From Ptiloglossa arizonensis (lineage: Eukaryota > Arthropoda > Insecta > Hymenoptera > Colletidae), in the NCBI RefSeq assembly GCF_051014685.1, contig NC_135056.1:372001-436000 (forward strand): a stretch of 64,000 nt of DNA, in the 5' to 3' direction. Shown here piece after piece: positions 1 to 8,924 of this stretch. The translations under genes and the position numbers were made by a program. A model generated the notes under the pieces. It made no database searches. It worked only from the letters and a program-made list of their open reading frames with translations, and was not told the origin of the DNA. Positions within the stretch are counted from its first letter, which is position 1. Each line of letters starts with the position of its first letter.

Positions 1-875
1 CGAATAACTAGAACGGCCTGGGGGAAAACTACTCATACCGTTGTAATGGGGCGAGTTTCTACTTTCAGATGCGACAGAAACTTTGCGGATTGGTCAATCC
101 GTTCGCGAGATGTGGCAGTTTTGAGGTAAGGAACGCTTGATAAACTCAAAATTTTCGCAGTTCTGATGCTCGAAACGAGTAACTAGAACGGCCTAGGGGA
201 AAACTACTCATACCGTTGTAATCGGGCAAGTTTCTACTTTCAGATGCGAGAGAAATTTTGCGGATTGGTCAATCCGTTCGCGAGGTATGGCAGTTTTGAG
301 GTAAGAAACGCTTGAGAAACTCAAAATTTTCGCAGTTCTGATGCTCGAAACGAATAACTAGAACGGCCTAGGGGAAAACTACTCATACCATTGTAATCGG
401 GCGAGCTTCTACTTTCAGATGCAACAGAAATTTTGCGGATTGGTCAATCCGTTCGCGAGGTATGGCAGTTTTGAGGTAAGAAACGCTTGAGAAACTCCAA
501 ATTTTCGCAGTTCTGATGCTCGAATCGAATAGCTAGAAGGGCCTAGGGGAAAACTACTCATACCGTTGTAATCGGACGAGTTTCTACTTTCAGATGCAAG
601 AGAAATTTTGCGGATTGGTCAATCCGTTCGCGAGATATGGCAGTTTTGAGGTAAGAAACGCTTGAGAAACTCAAAATTTTCGCAGTTCTGATGCTCGAAA
701 CGAATAACTAGAACGGCCTAGGGGAAAACTACTCATACCGTTGTAATGGGGCGAGTTTCTACTTTCAGATGCGACAGAAACTTTGCGGATTGGTCAATCG
801 GTTCGCGAGATATGGCAGTTTTGAGGTAAGAAACGCTTGAAAAACTCCAAATTTTCGCAGTTCTGTTGCTCGAAT

Positions 876-1050
876 CGAATAACTAGAAGGGCCTAGGGGA
901 AAACTACTCATACCGTTGTAATGGGGCGAGTTTCTACTTTCAGATGCGACAGAAACTTTGCGGATTGGTCAATCCGTTCGCGAGGTATGGCAGTTTTGAG
1001 GTAAGAAACGCTTGAGAAACTCAAAATTTTCGCAGTTCTGATGCTCGAAA
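876..1050 (+). repeat. Reference monomer, type F
   Basis: Type F combines the AGAAGGGCC head of D with the GCGACAGAAACTTTG centre of A/E and the GAGGTATGG plus CTCAAAA tail of B. It therefore looks like a recombinant of other types. Copies at 3,676-3,850 and 5,776-5,950 share a private ATGAGACAG. Confidence 0.8.
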
Positions 1051-1485
1051 CGAATAACTAGAACGGCCTAGGGGAAAACTACTCATACCATTGTAATCGG
1101 GCGAGCTTCTACTTTCAGATGCAACAGAAACTTTGCGGATTGATCAATCGGTTCGCGAGATATGGCAGTTTTGAGGTAAGAAACGCTTGAGAAACTCCAA
1201 ATTTTCGCAGTTCTGATACTCGAAACGAATAACTAGAACGGTCTAGGGGAAAACTACTCATACCGTTGTAATCGGGCGAGTTTCTACTTTCAGATGCAAC
1301 AGAAATTTTGTGAATTGGTCAATCCGTTCGCGAGATATGGCAGTTTTGAGGTAAGAAACGCTTGAGAAACTCAAAATTTTCGCAGTTCTGATGCTCGAAA
1401 CGAATAACTAGAACGGCCTAGGGGAAAACTACTCATACCGTTGTAATGGGGCGAGTTTCTACTTTCAGATGCGACAGAAACTTTG

Positions 1486-1501
1486 CGGATTGGTCAATCC
1501 G
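1486..1501. other. Example of the 16-bp internal dyad (monomer positions 86-101)
   Basis: CGGATTGGTCAATCCG is an inverted repeat with 7-bp arms and a two-base GT centre, followed two bases later by the six-base palindrome TCGCGA (positions 103-108). It is present in most monomers. Types E (G at 100), L, G and the GGATTAGTC or GGATTTGTC variants each break one or more pairs. Short dyads are common in centromeric satellites; a function here is not shown. Confidence 0.7.
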
Positions 1502-2450
1502 TTCGCGAGATGTGGCAGTTTTGAGGTAAGAAACGCTTGAGAAACTCAAAATTGTCGCAGTTCTGATGCTCGAAACGAGTAACTAGAACGGCCTAGGGGA
1601 AAACTACTCATACCGTTGTAATCGGGCAAGTTTCTACTTTCAGATGCGAGAGAAATTTTGCGGATTGGTCAATCCGTTCGCGAGGTATGGCAGTTTTGAG
1701 GTAAGAAACGCTTGAGAAACTGAAAATTTTCGCAGTTCTGATGCTCGAAACGAATAACTAGAACGGCCTAGGGGAAAACTACTCATACCATTGTAATCGG
1801 GCGAGCTTCTACTTTCAGATGCAACAGAAATTTTGCGGATTGGTCAATCCGTTCGCGAGGTATGGCAGTTTTGAGGTAAGAAACGCTTGAGAAATTCCAA
1901 ATTTTCGCAGTTCTGATGCTCGAATCGAATAACTAGAAGGGCCTAGGGGAAAACTACTCATACCGTTGTAATCGGGCAAGTTTCTACTTTCAGATGCAAG
2001 AGAAATTTTGCGGATTGGTCAATCCGTTCGCGAGATATGGCAGTTTTGAGGTAAGAAACGCTTGAGAAACTCAAAATTTTCGCAGTTGTGATGCTCGAAA
2101 CGAATAACTAGAACGGCCTAGGGGAAAACTACTCATACCGTTGTAATGGGGCGAGTTTCTACTTTCAGATGCGACAGAAACTTTGCGGATTGGTCAATCG
2201 GTTCGCGAGATATGGCAGTTTTGAGGTAAGAAACGCTTGAGAAACTCCAAATTTTCGCAGTTCTGATGCTCGAATCGAATAACTAGAAGGGCCTAGGGGA
2301 AAACTACTCATACCGTTGTAATCGGGCGAGTTTCTACTTTCAGATGCAAGAGAAATTTTGCGGATTGGTCAATCCGTTCGCGAGATATGGCAGTTTTGAG
2401 GTAAGAAACGCTTGAGAAACTCAAAATTTTCGCAGTTCTGATGCTCGAAA

Positions 2451-2625
2451 CGAATAACTAGAACGGCCTAGGGGAAAACTACTCATACCGTTGTAATGGG
2501 GCGAGTTTCTACTTTCAGATGCGACAGAAACTTTGCGGATTGGTCAATCCGTTCGCGAGATGTGGCAGTTTTGAGGTAAGAAACGCTTGAGAAACTCAAA
2601 ATTGTCGCAGTTCTGATGCTCGAAA
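2451..2625 (+). repeat. Reference monomer, type A
   Basis: Type A has CCGTTGTAATGGGG in the first third, GCGACAGAAACTTTG at positions 71-85, GATGTGG (G instead of A at position 112) and CTCAAAA (A at 148). In block I copies the tail often reads AAAATTGTCG. Type A recurs across the window, for example at 1-175, 1,401-1,575 and 4,551-4,725. Confidence 0.85.
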
Positions 2626-2800
2626 CGAGTAACTAGAACGGCCTAGGGGAAAACTACTCACACCGTTGTAATCGGGCAAGTTTCTACTTTCAGATGCGAG
2701 AGAAATTTTGCGGATTGGTCAATCCGTTCGCGAGGTATGGCAGTTTTGAGGTAAGAAACGCTTGAGAAACTCAAAATTTTCGCAGTTCTGATGCTCGAAA
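2626..2800 (+). repeat. Reference monomer, type B
   Basis: Type B opens CGAGTAACTA in block I, has TCGGGCAAG (C at 48, A at 53), GCGAGAGAAATTTTG, GAGGTATGG (G at 110) and CTCAAAA. This copy and the one at 4,726-4,900 share a private CACACC in place of CATACC, which ties the two 2,100-bp-spaced segments together. Confidence 0.85.
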
Positions 2801-2975
2801 CGAATAACTAGAACGGCCTAGGGGAAAACTACTCATACCATTGTAATCGGGCGAGCTTCTACTTTCAGATGCAACAGAAATTTTGCGGATTGGTCAATCC
2901 GTTCGCGAGGTATGGCAGTTTTGAGGTAAGAAACGCTTGAGAAATTCCAAATTTTCGCAGTTCTGATGCTCGAAT
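2801..2975 (+). repeat. Reference monomer, type C
   Basis: Type C has CCATTGTAATCGGG (A at 40, C at 48), GAGCTTC (C at 56), GCAACAGAAATTTTG, GAGGTATGG, GAAATTCC in many copies, and the CGAAT ending. It normally follows B and precedes D in block I. Confidence 0.85.
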
Positions 2976-3150
2976 CGAATAACTAGAAGGGCCTAGGGGA
3001 AAACTACTCATACCGTTGTAATCGGGCGAGTTTCTACTTTCAGATGCAAGAGAAATTTTGCGGATTGGTCAATCCGTTCGCGAGATATGGCAGTTTTGAG
3101 GTAAGAAACGCTTGAGAAACTCAAAATTTTCGCAGTTCTGATGCTCGAAA
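2976..3150 (+). repeat. Reference monomer, type D
   Basis: Type D has AGAAGGGCC (G at 14) in block I but AACGG elsewhere, CCGTTGTAATCGGG, GCAAGAGAAATTTTG, GAGATATGG and CTCAAAA. Related monomers with the GCAAGAG signature occur along the whole window. Confidence 0.85.
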
Positions 3151-3325
3151 CGAATAACTAGAACGGCCTAGGGGAAAACTACTCATACCGTTGTAATGGG
3201 GCGAGTTTCTACTTTCAGATGCGACAGAAACTTTGCGGATTGGTCAATCGGTTCGCGAGATATGGCAGTTTTGAGGTAAGAAACGCTTGAGAAACTCCAA
3301 ATTTTCGCAGTTCTGATGCTCGAAT
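3151..3325 (+). repeat. Reference monomer, type E
   Basis: Type E resembles A in its first half but reads CAATCGG rather than CAATCCG (G at 100), GAGATATGG, CTCCAAA, and ends CGAAT. The change at position 100 breaks one pair of the internal dyad described separately. A sub-variant at 3,501-3,675 and 5,601-5,775 carries CTAGTGG and GAGAAATGG. Confidence 0.85.
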
Positions 3326-4200
3326 CGAATAACTAGAAGGGCCTAGGGGAAAACTACTCATACCGTTGTAATCGGGCGAGTTTCTACTTTCAGATGCAAG
3401 AGAAATTTTGCGGATTGGTCAATCCGTTCGCGAGATATGGCAGTTTTGAGGTAAGAAACGCTTGAGAAACTCAAAATTTTCGCAGTTCTGATGCTCGAAA
3501 CGAATAACTAGAACGGCCTAGTGGAAAACTACTCATACCGTTGTAATGGGGCGAGTTTCTACTTTCAGATGCGACAGAAACTTTGCGGATTGGTCAATCG
3601 GTTCGCGAGAAATGGCAGTTTTGAGGTAAGAAACGCTTGAGAAACTCCAAATTTTCGCAGTTCTGATGCTCGAATCGAATAACTAGAAGGGCCTAGGGGA
3701 AAACTACTCATACCGTTGTAATGGGGCGAGTTTCTACTTTCAGATGAGACAGAAACTTTGCGGATTGGTCAATCCGTTCGCGAGGTATGGCAGTTTTGAG
3801 GTAAGAAACGCTTGAGAAACTCCAAATTTTGGCAGTTCTGATGCTCGAAACGAATAACTAGAACGGCCTAGGGGAAAACTACTCATACCGTTGTAATGGG
3901 GCGAGTTTCTACTTTCAGATGCGACAGAAACATTGCGGATTGGTCAATCCGTTCGCGAGATGTGGCAGTTTTGAGGTAAGAAACGCTTCAGAAACTCAAA
4001 ATTGTCGCAGTTCTGATGCTCGAAACGTATAACTAGAACGGCCTAGGGGAAAACTACTCATACCGTTGTAATCGGGCAAGTTTCTACTTTCAGATGCGAG
4101 AGAAATTTTGCGGATTGGTCAATCCGTTCGCGAGGTATGGCAGTTTTGAGGTAAGAAACGCTTGAGAAACTCAAAATTTTCGCAGTTCTGATGCTCGAAA

Positions 4201-5920
4201 CGAATAACTAGAACGGCCTAGGGGAAAACTACTCATACCGTTGTAATGGGGCGAGTTTCTACTTTCAGATGCGACAGAAACTTTGCGGATTGGTCAATCG
4301 GTTCGCGAGATATGGCAGTTTTGAGGTAAGAAACGCTTGAGAAACTCCAAATTTTCGCAGTTCTGATGCTCGAATCGAATAACTAGAAGGGCCTAGGGGA
4401 AAACTACTCATACCGTTGTAATCGGGCGAGTTTCTACTTTCAGATGCAAGAGAAATTTTGCGGATTGGTCAATCCGTTCGCGAGATATGGCAGTTTTGAG
4501 GTAAGAAACGCTTGAGAAACTCAAAATTTTCGCAGTTCTGATGCTCGAAACGAATAACTAGAACGGCCTAGGGGAAAACTACTCATACCGTTGTAATGGG
4601 GCGAGTTTCTACTTTCAGATGCGACAGAAACTTTGCGGATTGGTCAATCCGTTCGCGAGATGTGGCAGTTTTGAGGTAAGAAACGCTTGAGAAACTCAAA
4701 ATTGTCGCAGTTCTGATGCTCGAAACGAGTAACTAGAACGGCCTAGGGGAAAACTACTCACACCGTTGTAATCGGGCAAGTTTCTACTTTCAGATGCGAG
4801 AGAAATTTTGCGGATTGGTCAATCCGTTCGCGAGGTATGGCAGTTTTGAGGTAAGAAACGCTTGAGAAACTCAAAATTTTCGCAGTTCTGATGCTCGAAA
4901 CGAATAACTAGAACGGCCTAGGGGAAAACTACTCATACCATTGTAATCGGGCGAGCTTCTACTTTCAGATGCAACAGAAATTTTGCGGATTGGTCAATCC
5001 GTTCGCGAGGTATGGCAGTTTTGAGGTAAGAAACGCTTGAGAAATTCCAAATTTTCGCAGTTCTGATGCTCGAATCGAATAACTAGAAGGGCCTAGGGGA
5101 AAACTACTCATACCGTTGTAATCGGGCGAGTTTCTACTTTCAGATGCAAGAGAAATTTTGCGGATTGGTCAATCCGTTCGCGAGATATGGCAGTTTTGAG
5201 GTAAGAAACGCTTGAGAAACTCAAAATTTTCGCAGTTCTGATGCTCGAAACGAATAACTAGAACGGCCTAGGGGAAAACTACTCATACCGTTGTAATGGG
5301 GCGAGTTTCTACTTTCAGATGCGACAGAAACTTTGCGGATTGGTCAATCGGTTCGCGAGATATGGCAGTTTTGAGGTAAGAAACGCTTGAGAAACTCCAA
5401 ATTTTCGCAGTTCTGATGCTCGAATCGAATAACTAGAAGGGCCTAGGGGAAAACTACTCATACCGTTGTAATCGGGCGAGTTTCTACTTTCAGATGCAAG
5501 AGAAATTTTGCGGATTGGTCAATCCGTTCGCGAGATATGGCAGTTTTGAGGTAAGAAACGCTTGAGAAACTCAAAATTTTCGCAGTTCTGATGCTCGAAA
5601 CGAATAACTAGAACGGCCTAGTGGAAAACTACTCATACCGTTGTAATGGGGCGAGTTTCTACTTTCAGATGCGACAGAAACTTTGCGGATTGGTCAATCG
5701 GTTCGCGAGAAATGGCAGTTTTGAGGTAAGAAACGCTTGAGAAACTCCAAATTTTCGCAGTTCTGATGCTCGAATCGAATAACTAGAAGGGCCTAGGGGA
5801 AAACTACTCATACCGTTGTAATGGGGCGAGTTTCTACTTTCAGATGAGACAGAAACTTTGCGGATTGGTCAATCCGTTCGCGAGGTATGGCAGTTTTGAG
5901 GTAAGAAACGCTTGAGAAAC
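4201..5920 (+). repeat. 12-monomer tandem duplication, second copy
   Basis: Second copy of the segment at 2,101-3,820, in register at +2,100 bp. The neighbouring four-monomer stretch 3,851-4,550 is in turn repeated at 6,126-6,825 (offset 2,275 bp, 13 monomers), sharing CTTCAGAAAC and CGTATAACTA. The larger offset equals 12 monomers plus the extra C-like monomer at 5,951. Confidence 0.8.
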
Positions 5921-7000
5921 TCAAAATTTTCGCAGTTCTGATGCTCGAAACGAATAACTAGAACGGCCTAGGGGAAAACTACTCATACCATTGTAATCGG
6001 GCGAGCTTCTACTTTCAGATGCAACAGAAACTTTGCGGATTGGTCAATCCGTTCGCGAGATATGACAGTTTTGAGGTAAGAAACGCTTGAGAAACTCCAA
6101 ATTTTCGCAGTTCTGATGCTCGAAACGAATAACTAGAACGGCCTAGGGGAAAACTACTCATACCGTTGTAATGGGGCGAGTTTCTACTTTCAGATGCGAC
6201 AGAAACTTTGCGGATTGGTCAATCCGTTCGCGAGATGTGGCAGTTTTGAGGTAAGAAACGCTTCAGAAACTCAAAATTGTCGCAGTTCTGATGCTCGAAA
6301 CGTATAACTAGAACGGCCTAGGGGAAAACTACTCATACCGTTGTAATCGGGCAAGTTTCTACTTTCAGATGCGAGAGAAATTTTGCGGATTGGTCAATCC
6401 GTTCGCGAGGTATGGCAGTTTTGAGGTAAGAAACGCTTGAGAAACTCAAAATTTTCGCAGTTCTGATGCTCGAAACGAATAACTAGAACGGCCTAGGGGA
6501 AAACTACTCATACCGTTGTAATGGGGCGAGTTTCTACTTTCAGATGCGACAGAAACTTTGCGGATTGGTCAATCGGTTCGCGAGATATGGCAGTTTTGAG
6601 GTAAGAAACGCTTGAGAAACTCCAAATTTTCGCAGTTCTGATGCTCGAATCGAATAACTAGAAGGGCCTAGGGGAAAACTACTCATACCGTTGTAATCGG
6701 GCGAGTTTCTACTTTCAGATGCAAGAGAAATTTTGCGGATTGGTCAATCCGTTCGCGAGATATGGCAGTTTTGAGGTAAGAAACGTTTGAGAAACTCAAA
6801 ATTTTCGCAGTTCTGATGCTCGAAACGAATAACTAGAACGGCCTAGTGGAAAACTACTCATACCGTTGTAATGGGGCGAGTTTCTACTTTCAGATGCGAC
6901 AGAAACTTTGCGGATTGGTCAATCGGTTCGCGAGATATGGCAGTTTTGAGGTAAGAAGCGCTTGAGAAACTCCAAATTTTCGCAGTTCTGATGCTCGAAT

Positions 7001-7174
7001 CGAATAACTAGAAGAGCCTAGGGGAAAACTACTCATACCGTTGTAATGGGGCGAGTTTCTACTTTCAGATGCGACAGAAATTTGCGGATTGGTCAATCCG
7101 TTCGCGAGGTATGGCAGTTTTGAGGTAAGAAACGCTTGAGAAACTCAAAATTTTCGCAGTTCTGATGCTCGAAA
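7001..7174 (+). repeat. 174-bp monomer with a single-base deletion
   Basis: This F-type monomer reads GACAGAAATTTGCGG where siblings have GAAACTTTGCGG, a one-base loss near 7,080. All later starts shift by -1 (next start at 7,175). The deletion also opens a 68-codon minus-strand frame (7,096-6,890, TTG start) by skipping the TGA normally met just after CGCATC. The frame closes at that same TGA one monomer on, so it is an accident of the deletion, not a gene. Confidence 0.85.
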
Positions 7175-8049
7175 CGAATAACTAGAACGGCCTAGGGGAA
7201 AACTACTCATACCATTGTAATCGGGCGAGCTTCTACTTTCAGATGCAACAGAAACTTTGCGGATTGGTCAATCCGTTCGCGAGATATGACAGTTTTGAGG
7301 TAAGAAACGCTTGAGAAACTCCAAATTTTCGCAGTTCTGATGCTCGAAACGAATAACTAGAACGGCCTAGGGGAAAACTACTCATACCGTTGTAATGGGG
7401 CGAGTTTCTACTTTCAGATGCGACAGAAACTTTGCGGATTGGTCAATCCGTTCGCGAGATGTGGCAGTTTTGAGGTAAGAAACGCTTGAGAAACTCAAAA
7501 TTGTCGCAGTTCTGATGCTCGAAACGTATAACTAGAACGGCCTAGGGGAAAACTACTCATACCGTTGTAATCGGGCAAGTTTCTACTTTCAGATGCGAGA
7601 GAAATTTTGCGGATTGGTCAATCCGTTCGCGAGGTATGGCAGTTTTGAGGTAAGAAACGCTTGAGAAACTCAAAATTTTCGCAGTTCTGATGCTCGAAAC
7701 GAATAACTAGAACGGCCTAGGGGAAAACTACTCATACCATTGTAATCGGGCGAGCTTCTACTTTCAGATGCAACAGAAATTTTGCGGATTGGTCAATCCG
7801 TTCGCGAGGTATGGCAGTTTTGAGGTAAGAAACGCTTGAGAAATTCCAAATTTTCGCAGTTCTGATGCTCGAATCGAATAACTACAAGGGCCTAGGGGAA
7901 AACTACTCATACCGTTGTAATCGGGCGAGTTTCTACTTTCAGATGCAAGAGAAATTTTGCGGATTGGTCAATCCGTTCGCGAGATATGGCAGTTTTGAGG
8001 TAAGAAACGCTTGAGAAACTCCAAATTTTCGCAGTTCTGATGCTCGAAA
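7175..8049 (+). repeat. Five-monomer (875-bp) unit, copy 1
   Basis: Order C-like (TATGACAG), A, B (CGTATAACTA), C (GAAATTCC), D. The D monomer carries a private ACTACAAGGG at 7,881. The unit is repeated immediately downstream at 8,050-8,924, with the same marker at 8,756, exactly +875. No difference was noticed apart from the base context at the very start. Confidence 0.85.
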
Positions 8050-8924
8050 CGAATAACTAGAACGGCCTAGGGGAAAACTACTCATACCATTGTAATCGGG
8101 CGAGCTTCTACTTTCAGATGCAACAGAAACTTTGCGGATTGGTCAATCCGTTCGCGAGATATGACAGTTTTGAGGTAAGAAACGCTTGAGAAACTCCAAA
8201 TTTTCGCAGTTCTGATGCTCGAAACGAATAACTAGAACGGCCTAGGGGAAAACTACTCATACCGTTGTAATGGGGCGAGTTTCTACTTTCAGATGCGACA
8301 GAAACTTTGCGGATTGGTCAATCCGTTCGCGAGATGTGGCAGTTTTGAGGTAAGAAACGCTTGAGAAACTCAAAATTGTCGCAGTTCTGATGCTCGAAAC
8401 GTATAACTAGAACGGCCTAGGGGAAAACTACTCATACCGTTGTAATCGGGCAAGTTTCTACTTTCAGATGCGAGAGAAATTTTGCGGATTGGTCAATCCG
8501 TTCGCGAGGTATGGCAGTTTTGAGGTAAGAAACGCTTGAGAAACTCAAAATTTTCGCAGTTCTGATGCTCGAAACGAATAACTAGAACGGCCTAGGGGAA
8601 AACTACTCATACCATTGTAATCGGGCGAGCTTCTACTTTCAGATGCAACAGAAATTTTGCGGATTGGTCAATCCGTTCGCGAGGTATGGCAGTTTTGAGG
8701 TAAGAAACGCTTGAGAAATTCCAAATTTTCGCAGTTCTGATGCTCGAATCGAATAACTACAAGGGCCTAGGGGAAAACTACTCATACCGTTGTAATCGGG
8801 CGAGTTTCTACTTTCAGATGCAAGAGAAATTTTGCGGATTGGTCAATCCGTTCGCGAGATATGGCAGTTTTGAGGTAAGAAACGCTTGAGAAACTCCAAA
8901 TTTTCGCAGTTCTGATGCTCGAAA
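8050..8924 (+). repeat. Five-monomer (875-bp) unit, copy 2
   Basis: Tandem second copy of 7,175-8,049. The near absence of differences indicates a recent event. It is the last well-ordered unit of block I. Confidence 0.85.

Larger units (their letters stand above)
2101..3820 (+). repeat. 12-monomer tandem duplication, first copy (offset 2,100 bp)
   Basis: About 1.7 kb from 2,101 to 3,820 is repeated at 4,201-5,920 with an exact 2,100-bp (12 x 175) offset. Private variants are shared in register: CACACC, GAAATTCC, CTAGTGG, GAGAAATGG and ATGAGACAG. Identity stops upstream where a D monomer (1,926) faces a B monomer (4,026), and downstream at AATTTTGGCAG (3,820s) versus AATTTTCGCAG. Confidence 0.85.
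1..8924 (+). repeat. Block I: hexamer-type higher-order repeat (A-B-C-D-E-D/F)
   Basis: Monomers occur in a set order. Copies at 1-1,050 run A-B-C-D-E-F. Those at 1,401-2,450 and 2,451-3,500 run A-B-C-D-E-D, giving a 1,050-bp (six-monomer) higher-order unit. Later turns are irregular: extra E-variant and F monomers at 3,501-3,850, and a C-like monomer with TATGACAG at 5,951-6,125. Monomer types are distinguished by shared substitutions, listed under the reference monomers. Order and identity indicate amplification of multi-monomer units, not of single monomers. Confidence 0.85.

Noticed and set aside
17..22. CCTAGG and TCGCGA palindromes as regulatory sites
   Set aside because: Six-base palindromes at these positions are simply part of the repeated unit; several types lack them without other consequence visible in the sequence.
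102..117. CENP-B-box-like motif (TTCG, four bases, A, two bases, then TGGC)
   Set aside because: The canonical box needs CGGG where this has TGGC; two core bases fail, and in B, C and F monomers the A is also lost. A 7-of-9 match in a 175-bp monomer is within chance.
6890..7096. 68-codon open frame on the minus strand
   Set aside because: It starts with TTG and reads satellite throughout. It is open only because of the one-base deletion near 7,080, and it ends at the TGA that normally closes this frame in the next monomer. No ribosome site, codon bias or domain.
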